A DNA stretch of 38,758 nucleotides, from contig JAGCPZ010000028.1 in assembly GCA_017965445.1 (NCBI GenBank), forward strand, positions 1 through 38,758. Reading direction: 5' to 3'. The position numbers were made by a program, and so were the translations under genes. Under the pieces are notes generated by a model. That model searched no databases. It saw nothing but the letters and a program-made list of their open reading frames with translations, and was not told the DNA's origin. This document shows, piece by piece, positions 1 to 8,105 of the stretch. Source of the DNA: Fibrobacter sp. GTDB lineage: Bacteria > Fibrobacterota > Fibrobacteria > Fibrobacterales > Fibrobacteraceae. How positions within the stretch are numbered: position 1 is the stretch's first letter; every line of letters starts with the position of its first letter.

Positions 1-252
1 ACCCCGGCACTCTGTGTGGCTCGGAACTTTAGTTCCGTTTACAGTTCTTCTATGATGAATCAGCCACCGATGTAACTTGCACATCCATAGAAATTTTAAT
101 TTCGTTATGGATGTAGCTGGGTGCTGAGGCCGGGGTGACAAGACAAAAAGAACCGTGACTGGATCCTTCACATTCGTTCAGGATGACGACAAGGCGAAGG
201 CCGGGGTGACAATGGAGGCGGGAATGACAGTGTATTTTCTAAATTTCGGGGT
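1..252. repeat. Intergenic palindromic repeats left of the NUDIX gene
   Basis: No gene is visible. A strong hairpin lies at 81-114: 9-bp arms (81-89 with 106-114) enclose a second 5-bp stem (90-94 with 99-103). Copies of two dispersed families follow: GCCGGGGTGACA units near 126-140 and 200-212, and a GGATCCTTC...CAGGATGAC unit at about 160-187. The same families recur at 583-613, 10295-10520 and 10897-11210. Function unknown. Confidence 0.7.
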
Positions 253-864
253 ATGAAACCGTGGAAATTGTTGAGTTCGGAATTTTTGGTGGATGCGCCG
301 TGGTTGAAGGTCGCCAAGGAAACGTGCGAACTGCCGAGCGGCAAGGTCATCGATGATTTTTATACGTTGTGGCAACCCGACTGGGTTTTGATTCTTGCGC
401 GCACGACCGAAGGCAAGTGGGTCATGACGGAGCAGTACCGCCACGGCACAGGAAAGATTGCGCTGGAGTTTCCGGCGGGGATTATAGACAAAGGCGAAAC
501 GCCCGAAGATGCCGCGATAAGGGAACTGCAAGAGGAATGCGGGTACGGGGTCTGTCTGAATGACGACGCAAACAAGGACTTAACTGGATCCTTCGCTTCG
601 CTCAGGATGACGGAGAACGCTATAACCTACTTAGGTTCTTTCTCGGTGAATCCGGACAGGCATCGCGGAAGGTTTCACGTGGTGTTTATCGATGGTGTGA
701 AGCGTTTGGGAAAAACGAACTTCGACGATACCGAAGACATCGAGACGTTCCTTTATTCAGACGAAGAATTTCAGGCGAAAATCGCTGACGGGACATTCGA
801 CCACCCGCTTCAAATCGCAGGCTACTTCAAGTGGAAATTATCGCAATCCGCCTCCCGATTTTGA
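253..864 (+). CDS. NUDIX hydrolase, ADP-ribose pyrophosphatase-like
   Basis: A 203-residue NUDIX protein, probably hydrolysing a nucleoside diphosphate-linked substrate such as ADP-ribose. The Nudix box is complete: G76, E82, R90-E91, E94-E95 and G97 are spaced as in GX5EX7REUXEEXGU. The preceding ALEFPAG stretch is typical of the ADP-ribose/ADP-sugar branch; the exact substrate cannot be read. Residues 110-120 (LTGSFASLRMT) are encoded by a dispersed intergenic repeat lying in frame between the Nudix box and the following strand. The ATG at 253 is preceded by a G-rich stretch (TTTCGGGGT) that could serve as a ribosome binding site. The 3' end overlaps the next gene by up to 34 nt, so the two are probably co-translated. 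Confidence 0.92.
   Translation: MKPWKLLSSEFLVDAPWLKVAKETCELPSGKVIDDFYTLWQPDWVLILARTTEGKWVMTEQYRHGTGKIALEFPAGIIDKGETPEDAAIRELQEECGYGVCLNDDANKDLTGSFASLRMTENAITYLGSFSVNPDRHRGRFHVVFIDGVKRLGKTNFDDTEDIETFLYSDEEFQAKIADGTFDHPLQIAGYFKWKLSQSASRF
583..613 (+). repeat. Dispersed GGATCCTTCGC...CAGGATGACG repeat inside the NUDIX CDS
   Basis: This 31-bp imperfect palindrome matches the intergenic units near 160-187, 10341-10368 and in the 10897-11210 array. Here it is read in frame as part of residues 110-120 of the NUDIX hydrolase and brings no stop codon. Confidence 0.85.
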
Positions 865-1883
865 TTCTCGGGCTGAACGGCGTTCCGGGTTACGCGCTTT
901 TCAGGCATTTCAACAAACTGTACGGTAGCGTGACCGTTTCCGGGAATGTGCCTGGCGTTATCGGCGTTCGCCCTATAAAGCACCCGTGCGTTTTTGGCGA
1001 AAACGTTTTTGGAATCGATGCCGAAGAAACGGAACGCTTGGGCGAGCTTTTCGAGCGTTTTCGCTTTGGAACTGTCATCGACGCAAGCGGAAACTGCGCG
1101 CTGAAAGCCTGTGAATGCGACCCTGCACGCAGCCGCCTTTTGAACTATAGCCAAGGCGTTGACGCAGCCACGTTCGCAGCCCGCTACAACGCGACACTCA
1201 TCCGCATTTCCGCCGACATGGTCTTTAGCGGCAACGAAAAGACGAAGCCGAACCGCCCGTACGTCGAAACGGACCCCAAGGATCCCATCCACAATTACGG
1301 CAAGCACCAAGCCGAAGCCGAAGACGCGATTATCGCCATCAAGCCAGACGCGGTAATTCTCCGCGTGCCGCTCCCGATGGACTACGCGCCCGGCGGATGC
1401 GCCGGCGCCATCGACTGGATTACGTACCGGTTCCGCCCCGGTCGCCCGGCGACCTTGTTTACAGACGAATACCGCAATCCGCTTTCGGGCCCGGACCTTT
1501 GCCGCACCGTGCAATACATTCTTGAACATAAATTCCCCGCAGGCATTTACAACTGCGGAGGTCCGCGTCGCGTTTCGCTTTACAACGTCGGGCAAATCGT
1601 GAACGCCGTCGGTGGCTACCCCGCCGAACTTCTCCATGGCGTGCCGCGAATCGAAGGCGGCCCCATGCCCCCGCGCGTCGGCGACATCAGTATCAATTCA
1701 GAGAAACTCTACAAGCTTTTGCCACCGGGATTCATCAAGCCGTGGCCCGTTTCAGACAAGCTCGTGCCCGACAGTTTCGACTGGCACAAAACTTTTGGGC
1801 GCCATATTACAGACAAAAGCAAAATGGGAAGCGACGAGGCCATCACCAACTTGCTCGTCAACGGGATTGATGTAGAACTATAG
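831..1883 (+). CDS. RmlD-like extended SDR (dTDP-4-dehydrorhamnose reductase family)
   Basis: About 350 residues. The N-terminus has a dinucleotide-binding turn (ILGLNGVPGYALF), and RISADMVFSG near residue 130 corresponds to the STDxVFdG strand of RmlD/MAT2B-like reductases. The family would reduce a nucleotide-activated 4-keto sugar with NAD(P)H. The active-site segment reads NYGKHQAEAE: Tyr is present, but the Lys expected four residues later is Gln, so catalysis may be altered or lost. The start is uncertain. GTG at 831 gives the longest frame; TTG at 861 overlaps the NUDIX stop codon (TTGA) and starts almost at the nucleotide-binding strand. Neither has a clear Shine-Dalgarno. Probably co-transcribed with the NUDIX gene. 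Confidence 0.8.
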   Translation: MEIIAIRLPILILGLNGVPGYALFRHFNKLYGSVTVSGNVPGVIGVRPIKHPCVFGENVFGIDAEETERLGELFERFRFGTVIDASGNCALKACECDPARSRLLNYSQGVDAATFAARYNATLIRISADMVFSGNEKTKPNRPYVETDPKDPIHNYGKHQAEAEDAIIAIKPDAVILRVPLPMDYAPGGCAGAIDWITYRFRPGRPATLFTDEYRNPLSGPDLCRTVQYILEHKFPAGIYNCGGPRRVSLYNVGQIVNAVGGYPAELLHGVPRIEGGPMPPRVGDISINSEKLYKLLPPGFIKPWPVSDKLVPDSFDWHKTFGRHITDKSKMGSDEAITNLLVNGIDVEL

Positions 1884-1885
1884 CG

Positions 1886-2698
1886 CTACCCGCGTGTCAA
1901 GCGGAAGAACAGGCTTATGACATGACTACTCATTTCTTCGCCTTCGTTTTCAGCTGCATAGACCAATTTGGTAAAAGACAACCCGACTCCGATGGACCAG
2001 GTATCGCTCACCCACCAATCCTTGCCCAGTTCAAAACGTGTAAACACGCCCCCTACGGTACAATACTCCTGAGCATAAACATCATCTCTCGCCATAGAGC
2101 CATCAACTCCTCCCGCAATTCCTACAAAAAGTCCATTCAACGGAGAAGTCAAATCACGGAACGGATAAACGGTAAAGCCAAATCCAAACGAGCCATAGAT
2201 TCCATAGGAATCAAACGTTTCATCCTTGACGCCCAAAAGTTCCGTTTTCTCGCTTTCCAATACGTTATCTACAATAGTTCGAGTTACAGAATAATCTTGT
2301 TTGCGAGTTATTCCTTCGCCTTTAAAGAGCCCTACGCCAAAAGAAAAATGTGCCGCCACCAAGTTTCCAAACGACCATCCAAACCGAAAATCAATCGAAG
2401 GGAATCCCCAAGCACTAAAACTTTCCTGAGACTCATTTAGCCCATAATATTCCGTTCTTTCACGTCGTCCTTCAGGCCTTGTATATTCCACTCCAGAACG
2501 ATAACCAAAATTGGATTTGTTGTATTCGGAACTCAAATAAGAAAGGCCCCAATTCACGCTAAGATAGGAACCGCGATGTTCTCTCGACTGGTGATTTTTT
2601 TCCGCACCCGGTACATCATTTTTTTCAGCGACATCGGCATGTGCGAGCGTTGCGATTGCAAAAGCCAAAATACAAATAAATTTATTAAACATTTTCAT
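1886..2698 (-). CDS. Secreted outer-membrane beta-barrel-like protein, paralogue 1
   Basis: About 270 residues with an N-terminal signal peptide (MFNKFICILAFAIATLAHA). It shares landmarks with the two proteins upstream on the same strand: an REHRG motif just after the signal, a YPFRDLTSPLNGLFVG segment, a GKDWWVSDTWSIGVGL segment and a C-terminal FRLTRG. Alternating aromatic/polar and glycine patterns suggest an 8- to 10-stranded outer-membrane beta-barrel; this is inference. A longer frame would need a TTG at 2704; ATG at 2698 (or 2692) gives a normal signal peptide. The stop codon of paralogue 2 lies 6 bp upstream, so translation is probably coupled. No known family recognised. Confidence 0.75.
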   Translation of the reverse strand: MKMFNKFICILAFAIATLAHADVAEKNDVPGAEKNHQSREHRGSYLSVNWGLSYLSSEYNKSNFGYRSGVEYTRPEGRRERTEYYGLNESQESFSAWGFPSIDFRFGWSFGNLVAAHFSFGVGLFKGEGITRKQDYSVTRTIVDNVLESEKTELLGVKDETFDSYGIYGSFGFGFTVYPFRDLTSPLNGLFVGIAGGVDGSMARDDVYAQEYCTVGGVFTRFELGKDWWVSDTWSIGVGLSFTKLVYAAENEGEEMSSHVISLFFRLTRG

Positions 2699-2704
2699 AA
2701 TCAA

Positions 2705-3436
2705 TTAACCACGCGTTATACGGAACGAAAGTGACAGGACATTATCGGAACGATGAGATTCGACAGTTTTCCACACAAGGCCGAAATGCGCAAAGCCAAG
2801 TCCAAAACCAATAGAAAGGCGATCGTTCAACCACCATTCCTTACCTAATTCCAATTCAAAACCGATGCCGCCATTTCCTGTGGGATCAGAGCCACCCACA
2901 CCAAAAAGCGTGTATCCGACAGAGCCACCTACAAACGCTCCATAAAGCGGAGATGTCATGTTGCGGAAGGGGTAGAATGTAGCGCCAAAGCCCAAATAAG
3001 TCCTAAAGTTATATCCATCACCAGATGCGGGAGCATGGCTATATTTTTCCAAATCCGGTTTTTCAACGCATAAATTATTTTCGGCACAAATAACGACATA
3101 ATGTTCTTCATAGGAATCCTCCGTTCCTATATAAAAGGCGAAATTAAAGACCGTGTGGATGGCTACGAGATTCCCGAGTGCATAACCAAACTTAAATTCA
3201 CCTAGCATAAAAGAGAAGCCGTAATATTCGTAAAAGTCGATATCACGTTCAATTCTGTTATTGTAACTGTTATAAGATCTATCCTCGCTATTGTTGAACC
3301 AATTTAAAGCAAAACCAAAAGAAGAGCTGTTGTAAAATCCGCGATGTTCACGTGGAGCAGGCTCAGCGACAGAAGGGAACTGAGCAAATGCCAAGCCCGC
3401 GGCGCACAAAACAAGAATTGCAAATACTTTTTTCAT
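2705..3436 (-). CDS. Secreted outer-membrane beta-barrel-like protein, paralogue 2
   Basis: A 243-residue protein with signal peptide MKKVFAILVLCAAGLAFA, an REHRGFYNSSSFGFALNW stretch at the start of the mature chain, a YPFRNMTSPLYGAFVGGSVGY segment and a GKEWWLNDRLSIGFGLGFAH segment, ending in SLSFRITRG. It is closer to paralogue 3 than to paralogue 1. It sits 17 bp after the stop of paralogue 3 and directly before paralogue 1, so the three look like an operon built by tandem duplication. Function unknown; surface-exposed barrel is inferred. Confidence 0.78.
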   Translation of the reverse strand: MKKVFAILVLCAAGLAFAQFPSVAEPAPREHRGFYNSSSFGFALNWFNNSEDRSYNSYNNRIERDIDFYEYYGFSFMLGEFKFGYALGNLVAIHTVFNFAFYIGTEDSYEEHYVVICAENNLCVEKPDLEKYSHAPASGDGYNFRTYLGFGATFYPFRNMTSPLYGAFVGGSVGYTLFGVGGSDPTGNGGIGFELELGKEWWLNDRLSIGFGLGFAHFGLVWKTVESHRSDNVLSLSFRITRG

Positions 3437-3453
3437 AAATCTATTCCCAGATA

Positions 3454-4218
3454 CTAGCCATGCGTTAAACGGAACGAAAGCGACAAAACATTATCGGAAC
3501 TATGCGAGTCAAGCGTTTTCCAAATCAAACCGGTATGAGCAAAGCCTAAGCCAAAACCAATGGACACACGGTCGCTTATCCACCATTCCTTGCCAAGTTC
3601 CAATTGGAAACTGACGCCGCCATTCCCTGTAGCATCTTCGTTGCACGAATTTATCATTGTAGCAAAAAGCGTATATCCAACAGAGCCGCCTACATAAAGA
3701 CCGTTCATAGGCGATGTTTTATTTTGTATAGGATAGAAAGTCGATCCAAGACCAAAGAATGTCCTAAAGCTATATGCATTCCTCGATGTATTGTTGATAT
3801 TGCGGGACTCGTCAATGGTTTCTGGACAAGTCTTCCCGAAAGCACACAGACTTTCGTACACCTCATAATTATAATCCAGCGAACCGGCAAAGAACCCGAT
3901 ATTGAAAACGAAATGAACCGCCACCAGGTTTGCTATACCGACACCAAACTTAAATTCCGATATCGGAAAGGAAAAACCGCTGTAATCATAATAGTCCACA
4001 TATCTCCGCTTCCCATCAATATAGCCACCACCATTTTCAAAAGAAGCACCGCCTAAATCTACACGACTATTTTTGAACCAATTATAGGCAAAAGCGAACG
4101 ACATATTGCTATAAAAGCCACGATGTTCGTGAGCTGCGGACTTGCCAACAGAAGGGGACTCTGCAGAAGCAAATATAGCTACGCACAAGATAAAGATTGC
4201 AACAAGTTTATTCTTCAT
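3454..4218 (-). CDS. Secreted outer-membrane beta-barrel-like protein, paralogue 3
   Basis: A 254-residue protein with signal peptide MKNKLVAIFILCVAIFASA and first in transcription order of the three paralogues. It has the same landmarks: EHRGFYSNMSFAFAYNW, YPIQNKTSPMNGLYVGGSVGYTLF, GKEWWISDRVSIGFGLGFAHTGL, and the C-terminal SLSFRLTHG. Differences from paralogue 2 cluster in two segments (residues about 40-65 and 125-150) with extra Cys and acidic residues, as expected for variable surface loops. Function unknown. Confidence 0.78.
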   Translation of the reverse strand: MKNKLVAIFILCVAIFASAESPSVGKSAAHEHRGFYSNMSFAFAYNWFKNSRVDLGGASFENGGGYIDGKRRYVDYYDYSGFSFPISEFKFGVGIANLVAVHFVFNIGFFAGSLDYNYEVYESLCAFGKTCPETIDESRNINNTSRNAYSFRTFFGLGSTFYPIQNKTSPMNGLYVGGSVGYTLFATMINSCNEDATGNGGVSFQLELGKEWWISDRVSIGFGLGFAHTGLIWKTLDSHSSDNVLSLSFRLTHG

Positions 4219-4257
4219 ATCTTTTACAAAAAATTTAGTTTGGTTAAAACATAGAAA

Positions 4258-4322
4258 ATTTTGGGAAGATGGAGATTCCCCATCAAGTGGGGAATGACAA
4301 GACGCAAGGGGGAATGACAGTG
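4258..4322. repeat. ATTCCCC...GGGGAATGACA palindromic repeat
   Basis: An inverted repeat ATTCCCC / GGGGAAT with a 7-nt loop sits near 4275-4296, followed by AATGACA and a second GGGGGAATGACA. It belongs to the same loose family as 9181-9232 and 20119-20138. It lies between trmO and the beta-barrel genes and could act as an attenuating hairpin. Confidence 0.7.
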
Positions 4323-4325
4323 CAA

Positions 4326-5117
4326 TTAAAAAATTGCGATAAAGTCTCGGTGGAGCTGTTTGTCGCCGTATTTGTCTTCGGCGCCATCCTTTAAATCGGC
4401 GGTGGTGTAACCGCTCGCAATTTTCTGCAAACGGACAATGCGCGACAATTCGTCATAGCTAAAGTGAATGCGGAATGTGCGATATGCAAGCACTCCCGTT
4501 TTTGCATTTTCGTCAACCGTCAAGCGGCGACGCGAACTGTCAAAGACGTCCTTCGAAAAATTCCCGCGCGAAAGCTGCACTCGGGCAAAGCTTTCCAAGT
4601 CGAATGCGCTACGTTCTGCAATCCAACGGTTCTGAGCAGCGAAAGCATCGGACATTTCAACGGCCCACAAATCACCCACCTGTTCTTCGACCCAGCCAGC
4701 CCGCGCTTCAGGGAACGCATCGGCCATCGGGATGTACGGTTTGATGTCGAGTACGGGCGTTTCGTTGAGCAAATCTGCTTCGTCCACATATAAAGTAAGA
4801 CCATCAATTTTAAGGAGCCGCACGCAACTGAGCCCAATCGGATTCGGGCGATACGGGCTGCGGCTTGCAAAGGTACCCACGCGGTCTTTACCCTTGGGCG
4901 GTACAGGCGGACGCGTCGTCGGGCGCCAACCTTCATTCTCGTGGAACAGGAAAATCACCCAGATGCGTTCAAAGCCATCGAGGTCGCGGAGCGCCATCTC
5001 GAAATTCTGCCCTGGAGAGAGCACAATCCGGCCCGGATGCCCCGCAAAAAGGCGCCCCTGCCGAGGAGCGTCGTACTTATAGACGGCATCGCCGAAAAAT
5101 GTACCTATGGGTTTCAT
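4326..5117 (-). CDS. trmO: TrmO/TsaA-family tRNA (N6-threonylcarbamoyl-A37) methyltransferase
   Basis: A 263-residue member of the TrmO (YaeB/VirR) family, which uses SAM to methylate N6-threonylcarbamoyl-adenosine 37 of certain tRNAs. Family landmarks are clear: the N-terminal PIGTF strand, LDGFERIWVIFLFHEN, the basic RPPVPPKGKDRVGTFASRSPYRPNPIGLSCVRLL core, and LDIKPYIPMADAFPEARAGW. E. coli TrmO is of similar length (about 235). The ATG at 5117 lies 4 bp after the stop of the upstream lipoprotein gene, implying co-transcription. Confidence 0.93.
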   Translation of the reverse strand: MKPIGTFFGDAVYKYDAPRQGRLFAGHPGRIVLSPGQNFEMALRDLDGFERIWVIFLFHENEGWRPTTRPPVPPKGKDRVGTFASRSPYRPNPIGLSCVRLLKIDGLTLYVDEADLLNETPVLDIKPYIPMADAFPEARAGWVEEQVGDLWAVEMSDAFAAQNRWIAERSAFDLESFARVQLSRGNFSKDVFDSSRRRLTVDENAKTGVLAYRTFRIHFSYDELSRIVRLQKIASGYTTADLKDGAEDKYGDKQLHRDFIAIF

Positions 5118-5120
5118 TTA

Positions 5121-6491
5121 TTATAAATTATCTTCTGTAATTTTTCCATACCGGATGTAATCTATCTTACCGGTAAAGAATCGGTCATCATGGCGTTCTT
5201 GATACATCGAATCGTATCCGATTGCCAATCCGTATTTGAGATTAGAAGTATCGGCCTTGTATTCCATCGCGATCATGGCACCATCCAGCGTAATATTCAT
5301 CGAATAGAAAAGAGTTCCTGACAATTCCGACTTCGCAGGGAATATTTTTATTCTAACGACATGCCATTCATTCAACGAAACCTGGCCTATATTCTTGACT
5401 TCCCAACTGGAATTAAACTCCATATCTCGCATGTGAAGAACAACATCGGTTCCGTCTAAACGAATCTGCCAGCCATCAACTCCACTTCCAGGAGGTTCTG
5501 CCACAAAGATGTTCCCCATTTTTCCAGCTTTAGTTGGCATGAAACGGATTTCAACAACAAAGCCTCTGCTCTTAAAAACATCTGACAAGGGGACAATCAA
5601 CCCGTTGGTTCCATCGAGAACTATACTTCCACATTCTGCACTTATTGGACCGACATGATTGTCTTTATACGCATTATTTTCGCCAAGGTAATCGTGTCCC
5701 ATGTCATTAGGACTATTAAATTCGTATGCAACGTCATAGCTTTTCAAACTTTCGGTATCTACAGCATCGTCGCAATTGAGTTCACTTGCATTGAAGGCGA
5801 CTACTTTTTCTTTTTTATAGGAAGCCTTGCCGTACCAATCAATCATTCCGAAATCGGATTTTTCGGAGCTTGAAGAAGCCGCAACGCTAGAGGACGATTT
5901 CACTGAACTTGAAGATTCTGCCTTAACGCTGGACGATGATTTCACAGAACTTGAAGATTCCGCCTTAACGCTGGACGATGATTTCACTGAACTTGAAGAA
6001 GCCGCAACGCTCGACGAAGACATTACAGAACTAGACGAGCTTATTTCTGCAAAAGAAAATTCTGCTTCACTCGAAGCAAAAGGACGATTCCCAGTTACAG
6101 TGCCTCCAATACTCTTACACGATGACAAGTACATATCCGTAAAACGCTTATATTCCATTGGCGACAACTTCTCATCCGAGACAGCAACAACCGTATTTCC
6201 ATTACAAATCACACTTCCATAATCGGAATCGCGCTTATACACCGAACACGCTTGTTTTGCAATGTCCTTATTGTCAAATACAACAGTCTGGAAAGCCCTT
6301 TCATCTTCATAACTAAAAGAAGTCTTGCTATAAATTCCTTGCTCAAGACTCTCTATGACCAAAGGATCTGTTGAGACGACTTGACAGGAAGCCTGATAAT
6401 TGCCTTGAGCAGGCGAACTATCATTACCACATCCGATTATCCCCACACATAAGGGAACGCTTATTCCGGCTAGGATTATTGATTTCCTCAT
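5121..6491 (-). CDS. Lipoprotein with Ser-rich linker and C-terminal LamG-like domain
   Basis: A 456-residue predicted lipoprotein: signal peptide with lipobox GIIGC (Cys21), an unrecognised domain at about 30-135 with several Cys, a Ser-rich linker at 151-212 built from SSSSV(K/M)/KAE units, and a concanavalin A/LamG-like beta-sandwich at about 235-450 (FVVEIRFMPT, DGWQIRL, NEWHVVRIKI, DRFFTGKIDYIRYGKI). Ser-rich linkers are common in Fibrobacter surface proteins. The linker is encoded by 42-bp tandem repeats near 5888-6010. A carbohydrate- or surface-binding role is plausible but not shown. A shorter paralogue lies immediately upstream. Confidence 0.85.
   Translation of the reverse strand: MRKSIILAGISVPLCVGIIGCGNDSSPAQGNYQASCQVVSTDPLVIESLEQGIYSKTSFSYEDERAFQTVVFDNKDIAKQACSVYKRDSDYGSVICNGNTVVAVSDEKLSPMEYKRFTDMYLSSCKSIGGTVTGNRPFASSEAEFSFAEISSSSSVMSSSSVAASSSSVKSSSSVKAESSSSVKSSSSVKAESSSSVKSSSSVAASSSSEKSDFGMIDWYGKASYKKEKVVAFNASELNCDDAVDTESLKSYDVAYEFNSPNDMGHDYLGENNAYKDNHVGPISAECGSIVLDGTNGLIVPLSDVFKSRGFVVEIRFMPTKAGKMGNIFVAEPPGSGVDGWQIRLDGTDVVLHMRDMEFNSSWEVKNIGQVSLNEWHVVRIKIFPAKSELSGTLFYSMNITLDGAMIAMEYKADTSNLKYGLAIGYDSMYQERHDDRFFTGKIDYIRYGKITEDNL
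5888..6010 (-). repeat. 42-bp tandem repeats encoding the Ser-rich linker
   Basis: A 42-bp unit encoding SSSSVKSSSSVKAE is repeated nearly identically two to three times in phase with the reading frame. Such repeats can change linker length by slippage or recombination without breaking the frame. Confidence 0.75.
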
Positions 6492-6571
6492 TTCAACTCC
6501 TTTTTATGGTGCGATACACCCGTCAATGATTATTTGTGTTCGTGATAAATATACTTTTTTAGCGATTCGCC

Positions 6572-7282
6572 TTAAATTTTCCCGTAACGGATGTAATCTA
6601 TTTTACCTGTAAAGAAGCGATCCTGGTATTGGCTTTGATGATGCGGATCATAACCAATTCCCAAATCATATTTTAAATTAGATGCCGTATTGTACAAAAT
6701 CTCCGACACGCAATTTTTCCCATCCAAAGTAATTTCAAGCTTGTATGCTTCTACAGTTAAATTTTCGGCCGCCGTATAACTGAGTTTAACACGAATAACG
6801 TGCCATTCGTTCATGGAAATCGTACCTGCTGAAAAATCCTTCCAATCGTCGGAACCGCCACGAATATGGAACGTCACTGCGGAATCTTCCATACGAACCA
6901 TCCAACCATCATATCCGCCACCAGGAGGGTCAGCACTAAAGATATTGCCCAATTTCGAAGGTTTAGTAGGCATAAAACGAGTTTCGACAACAAAGCTTTG
7001 GTTCTTGAAATCTGCGCTCAGAGGAATACGCAAACCAGACGAACCATCAAGAACTAGGCTACCGTTTTCTACAACAACGGCGGGCATGCTTTTATCTTGA
7101 ATCGCGTTATTTTTCCCAAAAAAATCGAGTCCAACATTCGTTGGATCATTAAATTCATAGGCAACGCTATATTCAGCTAATATTTCTTCTAGAGATGGTT
7201 CTGTAGAGGAGGATTCGCTACAAGCCATCATGCCGCAAGACAACAAGAGGGATATTCCTGTAACAATTTCGCCAAATTTCAT
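6572..7282 (-). CDS. Lipoprotein with LamG-like domain (short paralogue)
   Basis: A 236-residue lipoprotein with lipobox MMAC (Cys21), a short linker, then a LamG-like domain parallel to that of the downstream gene: YSVAYEFNDPTNVGLDFFGKNN, SFVVETRFMPTKPSKLGNIF, DGWMVRM, NEWHVIRVKL and the shared ending DRFFTGKIDYIRYGKI. It lacks the Cys-containing N-terminal domain and the Ser-rich linker of its neighbour. The 80-bp gap between the two is AT-rich with no clear terminator, so they may form one transcript. Binding partner unknown. Confidence 0.82.
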   Translation of the reverse strand: MKFGEIVTGISLLLSCGMMACSESSSTEPSLEEILAEYSVAYEFNDPTNVGLDFFGKNNAIQDKSMPAVVVENGSLVLDGSSGLRIPLSADFKNQSFVVETRFMPTKPSKLGNIFSADPPGGGYDGWMVRMEDSAVTFHIRGGSDDWKDFSAGTISMNEWHVIRVKLSYTAAENLTVEAYKLEITLDGKNCVSEILYNTASNLKYDLGIGYDPHHQSQYQDRFFTGKIDYIRYGKI

Positions 7283-7400
7283 AAATTTTTTCCTTTTTTA
7301 TTTTACCTAGATATAGAAAAAAATTAAGATGTTTTATGCAACTTTTTGTAATTTTTCTACGGCAAACGAAGTACCAGATATTCTGTAATCAATCGTTTGC

Positions 7401-7425
7401 AAAAAACGCTCCCACTTCGGGAGCG
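7401..7425 (-). terminator. Rho-independent terminator after the DUF805 gene
   Basis: A perfect 7-bp stem CGCTCCC/GGGAGCG with a 5-nt loop is followed on the minus strand by six T, 26 bp after the DUF805 stop codon. Confidence 0.85.
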
Positions 7426-7450
7426 CATCAATACAAATATTTGCGATTTA

Positions 7451-7825
7451 TTACTTGCCTTTAGGATTGGAGCCGTATGCGTTTGAGCCTGGCTGGCTAT
7501 CCAGTAACATGAATACAAGCAAAATAATTCCACCAACGAAGGGAATCAAGCTAATCCAAAACCACCATCCGCTCTTGCCTATATCGTGTAAACGGCGGAC
7601 GAGCACGGACAGGGACGGCAGTATCAAGCCGAGATCGATTATCGTCACGATGGCCGCAGTCAAAGTTCCTGAGAGCCCGAGGATATTGTCTAACACACCA
7701 CCCACAACACCGGCAAGAATAATAATTATCGCCGCGAACAAGACGAAGAACCAGTATTCCTTTCTTCTTGCTCGACCTTTAAAATCGATATAGTGTTTTA
7801 GGATGCAGTTTTTAAAGTATTCCAT
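7451..7825 (-). CDS. DUF805 family inner-membrane protein
   Basis: 124 residues with the DUF805 pattern: a short N-terminus with FKGRARRKEYWFFVLF, hydrophobic helices at about 25-48 and 55-72, the conserved LPSLSVLVRRLHDIGKSGWW loop, and a last helix pair before the polar tail DSQPGSNAYGSNPKGK. The start is ATG 7825, because AAGGAG lies at good spacing upstream; a longer frame to 7858 would put that site inside the gene. Function of the family is unknown. Monocistronic by its own terminator. Confidence 0.9.
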   Translation of the reverse strand: MEYFKNCILKHYIDFKGRARRKEYWFFVLFAAIIIILAGVVGGVLDNILGLSGTLTAAIVTIIDLGLILPSLSVLVRRLHDIGKSGWWFWISLIPFVGGIILLVFMLLDSQPGSNAYGSNPKGK

Positions 7826-8007
7826 ATTTTTCTCCTTATGGTTATGGTTAATATTCAACGTTGAATCAGGTTCAAAGGCTTCCTCTTAAACAATATTTTT
7901 TCATTACGAGAATATCAATCTTCCAACTCATGATATATATAAAAAATTCAGAAAAGTCAATAGAAACCACGATATTGGGATTACGTGTTTTGACGTCTGC
8001 GTTCGCC

Positions 8008-8105
8008 TTTGACGCACTTCGTGCGTCTTTTGCTCGGCTCGGAAATGGGTCTGCAAGCAGCCCACTTCTCTCGCCTTTTGCAAAAGTTGCTAAATTTACC
8101 CCTCG
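8008..8105 (+). promoter_or_regulatory. Hairpin-rich leader before prfA
   Basis: A GACGCAC/GTGCGTC hairpin with a 3-nt loop followed by TTTT lies at about 8010-8030 and resembles a small terminator. A second bulged hairpin (GGGTCTGC/GCAGCCC) follows near 8046-8063. TAAATTTA at about 8092 could be a -10. No Shine-Dalgarno precedes the prfA ATG. Attenuation is possible but unproven. Confidence 0.4.

Noticed and set aside
822..1637. 271-codon minus-strand frame
   Set aside because: Antisense to the RmlD-like gene, no signal or domain, no ribosome binding site.
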